From: Candidatus Atribacteria bacterium
Lineage (GTDB): Bacteria > Atribacterota > Atribacteria > Atribacterales > Thermatribacteraceae
Assembly: GCA_029982245.1 (NCBI GenBank)
Contig: JARRBX010000002.1
Coordinates: forward strand, 1-62,698
DNA: 62,698 nt
Direction: 5' to 3'
This document shows positions 12,401 to 24,358 of this stretch, one piece after another. The first letter of the stretch is position 1. Each line of letters opens with the position of its first letter. Below the pieces are notes generated by a model, which worked only from the letters and a program-made list of their open reading frames with translations, ran no database searches and had not been told where the DNA came from. The position numbers and the translations under genes were made by a program.

Positions 12401-13135
12401 TTATCTTCCCTGAAAAAGACGCATAGCAAGAACAGCAGGAAGCCCAGCCTCCAGAATTTTTGAAGCGGTTTCCTCGACAGGATAATCCACTCGCCTTACG
12501 TAAATTTTCCCTTCTTGAGTATCAAGTACTGCAAAGCAAGCCCTGGGATCGCCATCACGTGGTTGTCCCACGCTACCACAATTCACAAAGTACCTCTTGT
12601 CTTTTTCCAGAGCGATCACCCCTCCTTCCTTCATGGAAAACTTACGAACTACTCCCTGCTCTCCACTCCAAATATAACCTTCAGCAACGTGGGTGTGAGC
12701 AAAAAAGCAGACCTTGAACGAGAAACGTTTGAAATCTCTCAATGCCTGCCGATAATCGGTGAGGTATTCTTCAAGCGGGTCACTTAGTGTGCCATGAACC
12801 CCCAGGATTGCTTCTGTCAGAACTTCACAAAGTGGGAAGGATTGTATCAATTCCAAAGCCTTAGTGGGCAGAACTTTTTTGGTCCAGAGGAGTGCTTCAT
12901 ACGCAACAGGGTTAAACCACTCCAGAGAAAGAACACCCGTGCAGGCGGCTTCGTGGTTGCCCATCAGTATTTTTGCTTTTCTTTCCACAAGCCAGTTTAA
13001 ACATTCAGCAGGTTGTGGGCCATAGCCAATAACATCTCCCAGAACATATACCGCATCAACATCTTCAAGAAACCTGGCTATGGCCAGCAGCGCATCAAAA
13101 TTTCCATGAATATCAGCAAGTATCGCTATGCGCAA
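12401..13135 (-). CDS. Calcineurin-like metallophosphoesterase, YfcE/MJ0936-type
   Basis: 244 residues. The metal-binding motifs of the calcineurin-like phosphoesterases are all visible: D-x-H near the start (ADIHGNFDAL, residues 8-17), GDxxGYGPQP (about 34-43), GNHE, and later FFAHTHV plus NCGSVGQPRDGDPR. Such enzymes use two metals to hydrolyse phosphodiesters or phosphomonoesters; the substrate cannot be told. It starts with TTG directly after the stop codon of atpD, so it is the last gene of the ATP synthase operon. A link to the ATPase beyond co-transcription is unproven. Confidence 0.85.
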   Translation of the reverse strand: MRIAILADIHGNFDALLAIARFLEDVDAVYVLGDVIGYGPQPAECLNWLVERKAKILMGNHEAACTGVLSLEWFNPVAYEALLWTKKVLPTKALELIQSFPLCEVLTEAILGVHGTLSDPLEEYLTDYRQALRDFKRFSFKVCFFAHTHVAEGYIWSGEQGVVRKFSMKEGGVIALEKDKRYFVNCGSVGQPRDGDPRACFAVLDTQEGKIYVRRVDYPVEETASKILEAGLPAVLAMRLFQGR

Positions 13136-13750
13136 CTAACGCAACGACCCTTTTATCCTCATAATACTGGTCAGGGAGGAGCGAGCCAGCTCATCAAGCT
13201 TGAGAGTTATATACTTAATCGTTTCCTCCAAATTGGGAATTAACACGTACTCCAGAGCGTTAACTCGCCTCCGGGTTTTCTCTATCTCAACAGCCAGGAG
13301 CTCAATAGCCTTTTCAGCTTCCGCAAGGCGAATCATCAAAGGCAGAACCTTGAAGAAGGAACCAAAGGCTTCATCAACCTCGGCTGGAGTGTGAATCACG
13401 CTGTAAGTGTAGGGGTCTCCCTCCACACGCACCTCAAAATGTGGAACTCTCACTCCAGTTATAAAGCGTACTTCCATCTCCAGCTCCAGTCTCTGCTGGG
13501 GAAAAACAGTGATGAGCTCCTTATCCTCAGAACGAAGCATCAAAGCAGCTTTGTTTTGTGCCTCGAAAGCTTTCACAATCTCTGCTTCAATCTGTTGGCG
13601 AAGGGTGCTGTTTTCCCTAACTATTTTCACAAAATCCTGAATCAAGGCCTCCAGTTTATCTTTCAACAGCTTATGGCCCCTGCGCGCCATGGAAAGTCTA
13701 TTTCTCAACTTCATCAATTCCATGCGGTTCGGATTTACATTCAAGCGCAT
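13136..13750 (-). CDS. atpD: V/A-type ATP synthase subunit D (central stalk)
   Basis: 204 residues. Subunit D is the coiled-coil central rotor shaft inside the A3B3 head. The N-terminus (NVNPNRMELMKLRNRLSMARRG) and the C-terminal RRRVNALEYVLIPNLEETI are family signatures, with long helices and coiled-coil spacing between. The ATG is preceded by GAAGGTG and lies 4 nt after the atpB stop. It closes the ATP synthase series H-I-K-E-C-F-A-B-D, the gene order known from Thermus. Confidence 0.95.
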   Translation of the reverse strand: MRLNVNPNRMELMKLRNRLSMARRGHKLLKDKLEALIQDFVKIVRENSTLRQQIEAEIVKAFEAQNKAALMLRSEDKELITVFPQQRLELEMEVRFITGVRVPHFEVRVEGDPYTYSVIHTPAEVDEAFGSFFKVLPLMIRLAEAEKAIELLAVEIEKTRRRVNALEYVLIPNLEETIKYITLKLDELARSSLTSIMRIKGSLR

Positions 13751-13753
13751 CGA

Positions 13754-15148
13754 TTATGCACCTTCGCTCTCAGAAACTTTCTTTCCATAAAACTTGTCAA
13801 GATAGGCATCTCTGATACGCTTTAATTCCTCCCTTGGAAGCATCCGCAGGAGATCCCATCCAATCTCAAGAGTCTGTTCTATGCTTCTGTTCTCGTATTC
13901 CCCCTGTCGAACAAAACGGTCCTCAAAAGCATCCGCAAATTTCATATACAAACGGTCCAAGTCGGTAAGCGAGCTTTCTCCAAGAATTGCTGCCAATTCC
14001 GCAGCCTCTCTACCTCTGGCATAGGCAGCAAACAACTGGTTGGCCACATCCGCATGGTCTTCCCGGGTCTTACCAACACCGATGCCTTTGTCTCGCAAGC
14101 GAGAAAGAGAGGGTAAAACATCAATGGGCGGATAAATACCCCTACGGTGAAGTTGCCTGCTAAGAATGATTTGCCCTTCGGTAATGTATCCAGTAAGGTC
14201 AGGTATAGGATGCGTTTTATCATCTTCGGGCATGGTCAAAATCGGAATTTGGGTAATAGAACCCTTTTTACCCCTTATTCTTCCAGCCCGTTCATACATG
14301 GTGGCAAGGTCGGTGTAAAGATAACCTGGATAGCCTCTACGGCCAGGTACTTCTCTTCGTGCTGCCGAAACTTCGCGCAATGCTTCACAATAGTTAGTCA
14401 TGTCAGTAAGCACAACCAAAACCTGCATATCCATTTCAAAAGCCAGAAACTCGGCAGCAGTCAGAGCCATTCGGGGGGTGATTATCCTTTCTATAGCGGG
14501 GTCGTTAGCCAGGTTTACAAAAAGCACCGAGCGTTCTATGGCACCTGTGTTTCTCAGCTCAGATATAAAATAATTTGCCTCCTCAAAGGTGATACCCAAA
14601 GCCCCAAATACCACGGCAAACTTTTCTTCTTCTCCCAGCACTTTTGCCTGCCGAGCTATCTGTGCCGCAAGACGAGCATGAGGCAACCCTGACCCAGAAA
14701 ATATTGGTAGCTTCTGGCCTCTGACCAAGGTATTGAGACCGTCAATGGCGGAAATACCAGTCTGGATAAAATCGATGGGATAATCGCGTGCCACCGGATT
14801 AATAGGATTACCATTAATGTCCATCCGGGCATCGGGAACTACCGGAGGACCACCATCTATAGGCACGCCAGAACCACTGAAGGTTCTACCCAGAATATCC
14901 TCAGAAACTGGTAATTCCATAATCCTTCCCAGGAAACGTACCCTGGTTTGACCAACTCCAATACCCTCTGTTCCTTCAAAAACCTGCACCAGTGCTCTAC
15001 CTGCACTGGTCATTAAAACCTGACCTCTCTTAAGAGAACCATCCTGGAGCTCTATCTCCACAATTTCCATGTAACGAGCATCCTGAACTTCCTCAACCAC
15101 CAGCAAAGGCCCATGTATTTCGGAAACAGTGGTGAACTCTTTATACAT
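13754..15148 (-). CDS. atpB: V/A-type ATP synthase subunit B (regulatory)
   Basis: 464 residues from the chosen ATG. This is the non-catalytic partner of subunit A in the hexameric head. The N-terminal barrel starts [19 protein letters not shown]. The P-loop position is degenerate ([15 protein letters not shown] instead of GxxxxGKT), as is normal for B subunits. The start overlaps the atpA stop by 8 nt (ATGTATAA) and has GGGTGAGG upstream. A longer reading that begins 19 codons earlier lacks family similarity and is rejected. Confidence 0.96.
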   Translation of the reverse strand: MYKEFTTVSEIHGPLLVVEEVQDARYMEIVEIELQDGSLKRGQVLMTSAGRALVQVFEGTEGIGVGQTRVRFLGRIMELPVSEDILGRTFSGSGVPIDGGPPVVPDARMDINGNPINPVARDYPIDFIQTGISAIDGLNTLVRGQKLPIFSGSGLPHARLAAQIARQAKVLGEEEKFAVVFGALGITFEEANYFISELRNTGAIERSVLFVNLANDPAIERIITPRMALTAAEFLAFEMDMQVLVVLTDMTNYCEALREVSAARREVPGRRGYPGYLYTDLATMYERAGRIRGKKGSITQIPILTMPEDDKTHPIPDLTGYITEGQIILSRQLHRRGIYPPIDVLPSLSRLRDKGIGVGKTREDHADVANQLFAAYARGREAAELAAILGESSLTDLDRLYMKFADAFEDRFVRQGEYENRSIEQTLEIGWDLLRMLPREELKRIRDAYLDKFYGKKVSESEGA

Positions 15149-16931
15149 TGCTTTCAACCTCACCCTGCAGTTTTTCTCGAATTTGATTCCGGATTTCCTC
15201 GGCAAGTCGTTCTATTTTTTCCAGCTCCTCTTCAGGAACATATTTCATTCTTCCAATTCTCTCACGAGCTGGGATAGCCAGCAGTTCTTTCAATGGCAGT
15301 CCCTGCTCAATTGCCTGCATCCCTTCTTGATAATAAACTAAAATGGTACTCAACATGAGGTACTGCTTCTTCAACGAAGTATAGGTATCGATTTCCTGAA
15401 AAGCATTTTGCTGGAGAAAGTCCTCGCGAATGGAGCGTGCTATTTCAAGAATAAATCTTTCCCGCGAGGACAGCGATTCCACACCAACCAGACGCACGAT
15501 TTCTTCCAGCTCGGCTTCCTGCTGCAAAATCCGCATGGCTTCCGCCCGCTTGCTCGAAAAGTCAGCAGCTACTTCTCTTTTCCAGTACTCTTCAAGGTGC
15601 TGCAAATAAAGAGAATAACTAATCAACCAGTTAATGGCCGGGAAATGACGACGATACGCCAGACGGTCTTCAAGTCCCCAGAAGACCTGCACCACTCGCA
15701 AAGTATTTTGGGTAACCGGCTCAGAAAGGTCTCCTCCCGGAGGAGAAACGGCACCAATAACGCTTAAAGAGCCAGAACGGCCCTCGCTACCCAAACATTG
15801 AACTTTACCTGCCCGCTCATAAAAGCTGGCGATTCTTGTACCTAAATAGGCCGGGAAACCTTCTTCACCAGGCATTTCCTCGAGGCGGCCGGAAATCTCA
15901 CGCATTGCTTCAGCCCAACGTGACGTGGAGTCAGCCATCAGAGCAACGCTATACCCCATATCCCGATAGTATTCAGCAATGGTTATCCCTGTATACACTG
16001 AAGCCTCTCGCGCTGCAACCGGCATGTTAGAAGTATTAGCTATTAAAACTGTTCTTTTCATAAGGGGTTCGCCGGTGTAGGGGTCAATGAGTTCGGGAAA
16101 CTCCATCAGAACGTCTGTCATTTCGTTACCCCGTTCGCCGCAACCTATAAAAACGACCAGGTCAGCGTTAGACCACTTGGCAAGCTGATGCTGCACCACC
16201 GTCTTACCACTACCGAAGGGCCCCGGAATGCAGGCTACTCCTCCCTTCGCGATGGGAAAGAAAGTATCTATAACCCGCTGGCCAGTCAACAGAGGCTCAT
16301 CAAGTGGCAACTTTTTGCGGTAAGGGCGAGGAGTCCTAACTGGCCACCTCTGCAGCATCTTAATTTCTCGACTTTTGCCGTCTTTATCCTCAACAACTGC
16401 AATAACTTCTTCAACGGTAAACGCCCCTTCTTTTATTTCTACAACTCTCCCTTCGATGCCAGGAGGAACCATAATACGATGCTTAATGGTCGTAGTTTCC
16501 TGTACTTCCCCAAGAATATCTCCAGGTTGCACTTCGCTACCCTCTTTAACCAGCGGTTTAAATTCCCACTTTCTATCCCGTCTGAGAGCAGGAAGTTCTA
16601 CACCTCGAGCAATAAAGTCTCCAGAGCTTTCTCGTATCAGCTCCAGAGGGCGTTGTGTTCCATCAAAGATACACCCCACGAGTCCCGGACCAAGTTCAAC
16701 ACTTAGTGGCTCATAAGTGCTCACCACCGGCTCTCCAGGCCGGATACCTGCAGTTTCCTCATAGACCTGAATGGTTACCCTATTCCCTTCAACTCCGATA
16801 ATTTCTCCAAAAAGGCCCTTTTCGCCAACTTTGACCATGTCGTACATTTTAGCTCCATGAAGGTCTTCAGCAATCACCACTGGCCCATTAACACTAAATA
16901 CACGTCCCGCTTTTTGATTTTTCAACTCCAT
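15141..16931 (-). CDS. atpA: V/A-type ATP synthase subunit A (catalytic)
   Basis: 596 residues. This is the catalytic subunit that makes or hydrolyses ATP. It carries the intact P-loop GPFGSGKT, the Walker-B-like [20 protein letters not shown], and the A-type-specific non-homologous region between the N-terminal barrel and the nucleotide domain. Three consecutive ATG codons are available (16937, 16934, 16931); the third has the best distance to GGGAGAGG. It overlaps atpB at its 3' end, which suggests translational coupling of A and B. Confidence 0.96.
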   Translation of the reverse strand: MELKNQKAGRVFSVNGPVVIAEDLHGAKMYDMVKVGEKGLFGEIIGVEGNRVTIQVYEETAGIRPGEPVVSTYEPLSVELGPGLVGCIFDGTQRPLELIRESSGDFIARGVELPALRRDRKWEFKPLVKEGSEVQPGDILGEVQETTTIKHRIMVPPGIEGRVVEIKEGAFTVEEVIAVVEDKDGKSREIKMLQRWPVRTPRPYRKKLPLDEPLLTGQRVIDTFFPIAKGGVACIPGPFGSGKTVVQHQLAKWSNADLVVFIGCGERGNEMTDVLMEFPELIDPYTGEPLMKRTVLIANTSNMPVAAREASVYTGITIAEYYRDMGYSVALMADSTSRWAEAMREISGRLEEMPGEEGFPAYLGTRIASFYERAGKVQCLGSEGRSGSLSVIGAVSPPGGDLSEPVTQNTLRVVQVFWGLEDRLAYRRHFPAINWLISYSLYLQHLEEYWKREVAADFSSKRAEAMRILQQEAELEEIVRLVGVESLSSRERFILEIARSIREDFLQQNAFQEIDTYTSLKKQYLMLSTILVYYQEGMQAIEQGLPLKELLAIPARERIGRMKYVPEEELEKIERLAEEIRNQIREKLQGEVESNV

Positions 16932-16933
16932 CA

Positions 16934-17263
16934 TCATTCCTCTCCCTGAAGCAGAATATTGCTTCCAATAGCAAGTTCTACCAGTTTTCTAATAGTATCC
17001 CCGCCTTTTCCAATCTCCGCCTTTTTAGTAGGAATGGGGCAAATTACTGGCAAGGCTTCAGAACGCAAATCTTCAAAAAAAGCTTTCAAAACTGGATAAA
17101 AACGCCACTCAGTAAAAATAACAGCGTAATTAGCACTTCGTATCTCTTGAAGCATCTCTCGCAACTCTGCATCTTCCTTCACTGCAAAAACATCAAAACC
17201 CATGCCTCGAAAACAGAGGGTATTTTCTTCTCCACCCACAAAAGCAAGCTTTACCTTACTCAT
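16934..17263 (-). CDS. atpF: V/A-type ATP synthase subunit F
   Basis: 109 residues from ATG 17263. Subunit F is the small Rossmann-like protein that binds the central stalk. The sequence begins [20 protein letters not shown] and includes [14 protein letters not shown] and [10 protein letters not shown], typical of the family. The start overlaps the atpC stop by 8 nt (ATGAGTAA) with GGGAGTG upstream. An upstream in-frame extension of 47 codons runs through atpC in another frame and is not supported. Confidence 0.93.
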   Translation of the reverse strand: MSKVKLAFVGGEENTLCFRGMGFDVFAVKEDAELREMLQEIRSANYAVIFTEWRFYPVLKAFFEDLRSEALPVICPIPTKKAEIGKGGDTIRKLVELAIGSNILLQGEE

Positions 17264-18287
17264 AGTAGCACTCCCGAATCTTTTGACGTAATACATTCTC
17301 GGGCAGTCCAAAGTACTTCCCTTGTAAAACAATACGTAAATTTTTGATATCCAGAGCTTTAGCAAAGAGAAACCCGAGAATGGGTTCAGGCCCAGTAGCA
17401 ACAATACGGTATGGCTTTAAATGTTGCAAAAGATAGTTATCTATGTTCCTTTCTATGTCTGCTAAAAACGCGGGATCCTCGCGGTATGAACCCTCTTCAG
17501 GTAGGAGAAAAGCTAAACCCAAAGAAGCAAAAACTTCCAGAACTTTTTCAGCAGAACCAGTTATCAGTATCGTGAAATCAGAACTTTTCAAAAATGGGTT
17601 CTCCAGAAAAATTTTCATCGCCAAATCAAGCTTTCTCTGTTGGAGGCGCAACCGTAAGGCAGCCTGCAGAAGGCTCAACACCACGTAAGCCAGATACCAG
17701 TTACGAATAGCCCGACTGCTGGATTCGCTGTACAGCTTCAACAATTCAGCCAGGTAAAATCTATCCATAACCAGCTCGACAGCCTGGATGTTAGAATGCT
17801 CTTCATAGGCAGCCATCGCTTCCTGAATGGCTAAACGGTAAGGTTCTGGAACAAACTCTCCGCTTTCACCACTCATAAAACGCAGAATCCTTGACCATTG
17901 GAGTGTACCTATTGGAGGTTTTTCCAGGTTTTTTCTGGCCAAAAAAGCCTTGAGCTGCAACTTCAAACCCAGAAAATTGAATTGCATCACGAAAAACTGT
18001 GCCAGGTCTTTACCAAGCTTGTGAGATGCTATTTCGTTCACTACCCAAAGATGATGCTCATTAAGTGCTTGATTGAGATCCTCCAATTTATAGCTCAATG
18101 CCTGGAATTTTTCCCCAAGATAAGGTACTTCCTGAACTGCTCTGATTGCTTGTTCCAAAGATTCTGCCTTAAGCATAGAATCCAGCACTCTGTAGTTCAA
18201 AAGGCTCCTTTCAAGAACCCGAACTCTACCTATCAAATATCCATACTTGCTACTTCTTTCAGGATGCACTTGCAGAAAGGTCTTCAT
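17256..18287 (-). CDS. atpC: V/A-type ATP synthase subunit C (rotor-stalk adaptor)
   Basis: 343 residues. Subunit C (V-ATPase d-like) is the funnel-shaped adaptor joining the central stalk to the membrane ring. The N-terminal YGYLIGRVRVLERSLL and the helical repeats, including LRIVLQGKYFGLPENVLR near the C-terminus, fit the family. The start ATG overlaps the atpE stop as ATGA (18287-18284). It lies between E and F, as expected from the conserved order. Confidence 0.92.
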   Translation of the reverse strand: MKTFLQVHPERSSKYGYLIGRVRVLERSLLNYRVLDSMLKAESLEQAIRAVQEVPYLGEKFQALSYKLEDLNQALNEHHLWVVNEIASHKLGKDLAQFFVMQFNFLGLKLQLKAFLARKNLEKPPIGTLQWSRILRFMSGESGEFVPEPYRLAIQEAMAAYEEHSNIQAVELVMDRFYLAELLKLYSESSSRAIRNWYLAYVVLSLLQAALRLRLQQRKLDLAMKIFLENPFLKSSDFTILITGSAEKVLEVFASLGLAFLLPEEGSYREDPAFLADIERNIDNYLLQHLKPYRIVATGPEPILGFLFAKALDIKNLRIVLQGKYFGLPENVLRQKIRECYYE

Positions 18288-18874
18288 TGAGCAACACCTT
18301 GAGCCAGCAATTGAGCAACCAATTGTTCATTGCGACGCAAAAAATCCTCGATAATACTCTCAAAACTTAAATTTACAAAACAACCACCACGTCGAATTAG
18401 AAAACCTCTTTCCACCTTTTCCGTTGTGCCACCAAAACTCAGCTTCAAAGATTTTTCAGTGCTCAATGCTTCAACAAAGTCACGACCAAGCCGATTAGCT
18501 TCTTCGGGTGCCATGAAAATCTCATCGCCTTCCTGAACATTCTCAAGTAAAAGCTTCTTGCACCATTGAGAGTATACTTCTTCGATTTTCTCAAAAAAGG
18601 CCTTTTTCAAAGCCTTCCTTAATTCTTCCAATAATCTATATTTAGCTTCACTAAGCAAGGTTTTGCCTTGCAAACGGGCTTCAGCAAGATAGCGCTGGCT
18701 TTCAAGCTCGATCTTTGATTTTGCCTCCTCACGGAGCAATTGCATTCTCTTCCTGACTTCCCTTTCAGCATTCTCTACTCTACGTTCCGCCTCAAGATGC
18801 GCTTCCTCAATAATAGATTTTTTTCTTATCTCTGCATCTTCCTCTATTTTACGTAGGATATCCTCAATAGGCAT
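18284..18874 (-). CDS. atpE: V/A-type ATP synthase subunit E (peripheral stalk)
   Basis: 196 residues. The N-terminal half (about residues 5-100) is a long charged helix rich in E, K and R with coiled-coil character. The C-terminal half is globular and contains GGFLIRRGG-like family sequence (here RGFLIRRGGCFVN). Subunit E forms the peripheral stalk with the H/G coiled-coil protein. The ATG follows AGGAGCG by about 10 nt. It overlaps atpC by 4 nt and lies 14 nt after atpK. Confidence 0.92.
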   Translation of the reverse strand: MPIEDILRKIEEDAEIRKKSIIEEAHLEAERRVENAEREVRKRMQLLREEAKSKIELESQRYLAEARLQGKTLLSEAKYRLLEELRKALKKAFFEKIEEVYSQWCKKLLLENVQEGDEIFMAPEEANRLGRDFVEALSTEKSLKLSFGGTTEKVERGFLIRRGGCFVNLSFESIIEDFLRRNEQLVAQLLAQGVAQ

Positions 18875-18888
18875 GAAAAAACACGCTC

Positions 18889-21350
<2,462 letters not shown>

Positions 21351-21364
<14 letters not shown>

Positions 21365-21677
21365 ATTCCGTCCACACCTTCTCCAGTAAAAAGTTAACCA
21401 TCTCTGGAAGCCGACCCGCAAAATGGCGCTCAAAATTCATTGCCTGCTCCTCATACTCCTTCCGTATACGAGTTGCTTCTTTCTGAATATCTTCGATTCG
21501 GCTTTTTCTCATCAATTCTATTTCTTCCTGAGTTTCCTGGATAAGCTTTTCTTCCATTTCCCGAATCCTGACTTCGGCTTCCTGGAGAATCCTTGCAGCT
21601 TCTCTCTCTGCTTCTCGAATTTCCTGCTCTTTCTTTCTTTCAAGCTCCCTTATTCTCCCAACCACATCGACAACCAT
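21351..21677 (-). CDS. atpH: V/A-type ATP synthase subunit H/G (peripheral stalk coiled coil)
   Basis: 108 residues, nearly all one highly charged helix (VVGRIRELERKKEQEIREAE onward) with heptad-like spacing, ending in a short hydrophobic tail. This fits the small peripheral-stalk subunit that pairs with E (called G in Thermus, H in some archaea). It is the first gene of the ATP synthase operon and starts with ATG 9 nt after GGAGGG. Sequence similarity alone is weak for coiled coils; position in the operon carries most of the assignment. Confidence 0.85.
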
Positions 21678-21713
21678 GTAAGTTAACCCTCCGACTTATT
21701 GATAACCGTCGTA

Positions 21714-21742
21714 ATCTTATCAAATCCCCGTTTCAATTGCAA
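21714..21742 (-). promoter_or_regulatory. Candidate promoter for the ATP synthase operon
   Basis: On the minus strand TTGCAA (21742-21737), 17 nt, TAAGAT (21719-21714). Predicted start is near 21707, about 30 nt before atpH. The -35 box lies in the spacer of the candidate divergent promoter for the flavodoxin gene, so the two may compete. The match is moderate. Confidence 0.45.
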
Positions 21743-21758
21743 TAAATCGTGATAAAAT
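21731..21758 (+). promoter_or_regulatory. Candidate promoter for the flavodoxin gene
   Basis: TTTCAA (21731-21736), 16 nt, TAAAAT (21753-21758), 31 nt before the flavodoxin ATG. TAGGAGG at 21775-21781 is the ribosome binding site. The match is moderate and overlaps the divergent ATP synthase promoter. Confidence 0.4.
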
Positions 21759-21789
21759 TATCAAAAAAATGGGTTAGGAGGTGGCAAGT

Positions 21790-22272
21790 ATGAAAGCGCT
21801 CGTACTTTACTACACCAGGACCGGCACAACTCAAAAAATGGCTGAAACCATCAGTCAAACACTTGAGCAAGAGGGCATTGTAACTGATCTTGTGGAAGCA
21901 AATAATTTCTCAGTTGATAAATTGCCTGAATACCAAATCATCGTAATAGGCTCACCCACCTATTACGGAACCATGGCAGCAGAGATAAAACAAATCCTTG
22001 ATGAAAGTGTTCGCCTGCACGGAAAACTCGATGGAAAAATCGGTGGTGCATTCACGTCATCAGGGAACGTAGCAGGAGGTAACGAGACCACCATCTGGTC
22101 AATACTCTCTGCGCTATTAATCCATGGAATGATTATAAAAGGAGTCCATTCGGGAAACCACTATGGCCCTGTTGCCGTGGATTCATTTGGAGAGGAAGCT
22201 CGAAGAGAATGCGTGGAGTACGCTAAGGAATTAGCCAGGCTGGGGAAAACTTTGATAAAGGAACAACAATAA
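21790..22272 (+). CDS. Flavodoxin-like FMN protein (WrbA/flavodoxin family)
   Basis: 160 residues from ATG 21790. TAGGAGG lies 8 nt upstream and overlaps an in-frame GTG at 21781, which rules the GTG out. The phosphate-binding loop YYTRTGTTQKMA (about residues 7-18), the GSPTYYGTMAAEIK loop, and the third-loop GGNETT and HSGNHYGP segments mark a flavodoxin domain. It is close to NAD(P)H:quinone oxidoreductase (WrbA-type) and multimeric flavodoxin proteins. It is probably a small soluble electron carrier or quinone reductase; the partner is unknown. Its 3' end overlaps the opposing DUF429 gene by 50 nt. Confidence 0.85.
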   Translation: MKALVLYYTRTGTTQKMAETISQTLEQEGIVTDLVEANNFSVDKLPEYQIIVIGSPTYYGTMAAEIKQILDESVRLHGKLDGKIGGAFTSSGNVAGGNETTIWSILSALLIHGMIIKGVHSGNHYGPVAVDSFGEEARRECVEYAKELARLGKTLIKEQQ

Positions 22273-22948
22273 ATCCCTCTTCAGGATTGCCAAAAATTCT
22301 TATCCGCTCGGGACACACTGTTGCAACCCAGGCAGTATAAAGACACAAAAGTGCATCTACCACGTCCCTACCTTTCTGTCTTTCCAAAAGCAGGGGCCGC
22401 ATATATGTTTCCAGGTTTTTCGCAAAAAAAGAACCAGTTTCTTCTTTGAGACAGGGAAGTAATTCTTCTATAAACACCTCGCCTCTTTGGCGAACAATTT
22501 TTAGGTCAGCGCACAAAGCTATAGCGCTCAAGGACGCAAAAACTTCTATCGCTACCCGCGCTTTAGAAGGCTCCGGAATGGGTACCACCTGAAAGTAGTG
22601 TTTTTCCAAAAGTTTATGAAACTCAAAAAGTAAAGGAAACCTACCAAGGATAAAAGAACGACTAATGGGCAGGATACCCCATCCTGCTTTCCTTAAAAGC
22701 GGGGCAAGTTCTCTTTCCGGTTTTCGATTGCCATCGGAATTAGGAATACGCAACGGGGCATCAATAGCCAAAAGCAGAGAAGGGTGAGCAGCAAAAAAGT
22801 GCTCAAAATCCAGAAAGTCCTTTAGGGCAAAAAGATCGCAAAACTCATAAAGAAAACCTTTTCGCTTTGCAAGGGCAACCCAGGAATCCTTCCTGAAGCT
22901 CCAGGAAAGGTCTACACCCGCAATAAATTCATACTTTTTCCAGAGCAT
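22223..22948 (-). CDS. DUF429 family protein (predicted RNase H-like fold)
   Basis: 241 residues from ATG 22948, which overlaps the purF stop by 20 nt. The pattern GVDLSW at the N-terminus, LLAIDAPLRIPN in the middle, VAIEVFASLSAI, and DVVDALLCLYTAW near the C-terminus, followed by GNPEEGFIVVPL, fits the DUF429 family; several acidic positions resemble an RNase H-like active site. The biochemical role is unknown. It is the last gene of the purine cluster and converges on the flavodoxin gene with a 50-nt overlap. No trans-membrane segment or signal peptide is seen. Confidence 0.7.
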   Translation of the reverse strand: MLWKKYEFIAGVDLSWSFRKDSWVALAKRKGFLYEFCDLFALKDFLDFEHFFAAHPSLLLAIDAPLRIPNSDGNRKPERELAPLLRKAGWGILPISRSFILGRFPLLFEFHKLLEKHYFQVVPIPEPSKARVAIEVFASLSAIALCADLKIVRQRGEVFIEELLPCLKEETGSFFAKNLETYMRPLLLERQKGRDVVDALLCLYTAWVATVCPERIRIFGNPEEGFIVVPLSKFSPAWLIP

Positions 22949-24320
22949 TCTTTGCAAATTCTTTCTCTATGCGAACCGGATAATCGCCGTTAAAACAAGC
23001 AAAACAAAAATCTTTACCTGCGTTTCCAACTATCTCTTTCAAATCCTCAATATCGAGATATTGCAAACTATCAAGACCCAGATACTGCCTTATCTCTTCA
23101 ACACTTTTTCCAAAAGCAACGAGTTCGGAAGAACTTGGAAAATCCACTCCATAAAAACATGGAAAACGATGAGGAGGAGAACTAACCCGCATGTGAACTT
23201 CTTTGACTCCTGCCCTCTTCAGGGTAGTTATCCTTCTCCTTGAGGTATTCCCCCTGACAATCGAGTCTTCAATTATAATCACCCGCTTGTTCTGTAGGAG
23301 ACTCTTGAGAGGGTTCAACTTTATATCTATCGCCAGTTCCCTTTCATCCTGACGAGGACGAATAAAAGTGCGACCGACATAGGGATTACGGATAAAACCC
23401 AGCTCCAAAGGTATGCCAGAAAATTCTGCAAAGCCCAGAGCTGCACACATCCCGGAGTCAGGTACGGGAATTACCATATCAGCAACAGCAAACTCTCTGA
23501 CAGCCAGCTTCTGCCCCATCTTTTTGCGTGCCTCGTAAACACTGTTTCCAAAAACCAGGCTGTCTGGACGAGCAAAATATATTAACTCAAAAACACAAAA
23601 GGCTTTTCTTGAGGAATAAGCATAGAAAAACGAGCGAACTCCATTTTGATCAATAACCACCATTTCCCCCGGAGCGATTTCTCTTAGGAACTCAGCTCCC
23701 AGCACATCAAAAGCACAGCTCTCCGAACTTATCACATAACCTCCGTCCAGTTTGCCCAGAGCGAGCGGCCTGAAACCCCAGGGATCCCTAACCGCAATTA
23801 GGCGGTCAGGAGCAATGATTCCCAACGAAAAGGCACCCCTCATCTGCCACAAAGCTTCTTTAATGGAGTCCTCGAGATTGTCAAACTGGCTGCGAGCAAT
23901 GAGATGCAAAATCAACTCGGTATCCATAGAAGACCGGAATACAGAACCCAGACGAGTGAGTTGCTTACGAAGCTGCAAAGTATTGGTCAAGTTACCGTTG
24001 TGAGCTATGCCCAGCTCTCCAAAACGACAATCCCCCAAAAAGGGTTGCGCGTTCTTGATGGAAGAAGAGCCAGTAGTCGAATAACGGACGTGGCCCAGAG
24101 CAACGTGGCCTTTAAGTCTTTCAAAGTCTGAAGGATGAAAGACCTCACTAACCAGCCCCATGCCCTTCTTTTCCTGCAGGCTCTTCCCGTCCCAAACAAC
24201 AATGCCTGCACTCTCCTGGCCACGGTGCTGGAGCGAGAAAAGCCCTAAATAAGTTAGCTCTACAGCATTAGGCAAACCAAAAACTCCAAAAACGCCACAG
24301 CTCTCTTTTAAACCCAGCAA
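22929..24320 (-). CDS. purF: Amidophosphoribosyltransferase (glutamine PRPP amidotransferase)
   Basis: 463 residues. It catalyses the first committed step of purine synthesis, PRPP plus glutamine to phosphoribosylamine. The nucleophile is C8 after a 7-residue propeptide (MLGLKES). The PRPP loop VIIIEDSIVRGNTSRR is present. Cysteines matching the 4Fe-4S ligands of the Bacillus enzyme are visible: FCVFELIYFARPD, RFPCFYGVD and FCFACFNGDYP. It therefore belongs to the iron-sulfur, propeptide-processed class. The start is TTG after AGGAGAGG. It lies 38 nt downstream of purL. Confidence 0.95.
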   Translation of the reverse strand: MLGLKESCGVFGVFGLPNAVELTYLGLFSLQHRGQESAGIVVWDGKSLQEKKGMGLVSEVFHPSDFERLKGHVALGHVRYSTTGSSSIKNAQPFLGDCRFGELGIAHNGNLTNTLQLRKQLTRLGSVFRSSMDTELILHLIARSQFDNLEDSIKEALWQMRGAFSLGIIAPDRLIAVRDPWGFRPLALGKLDGGYVISSESCAFDVLGAEFLREIAPGEMVVIDQNGVRSFFYAYSSRKAFCVFELIYFARPDSLVFGNSVYEARKKMGQKLAVREFAVADMVIPVPDSGMCAALGFAEFSGIPLELGFIRNPYVGRTFIRPRQDERELAIDIKLNPLKSLLQNKRVIIIEDSIVRGNTSRRRITTLKRAGVKEVHMRVSSPPHRFPCFYGVDFPSSSELVAFGKSVEEIRQYLGLDSLQYLDIEDLKEIVGNAGKDFCFACFNGDYPVRIEKEFAKNALEKV

Positions 24321-24358
24321 AAACCTCTCCTGCCTTTCTTAAAAAATTGTGTCAGAAA

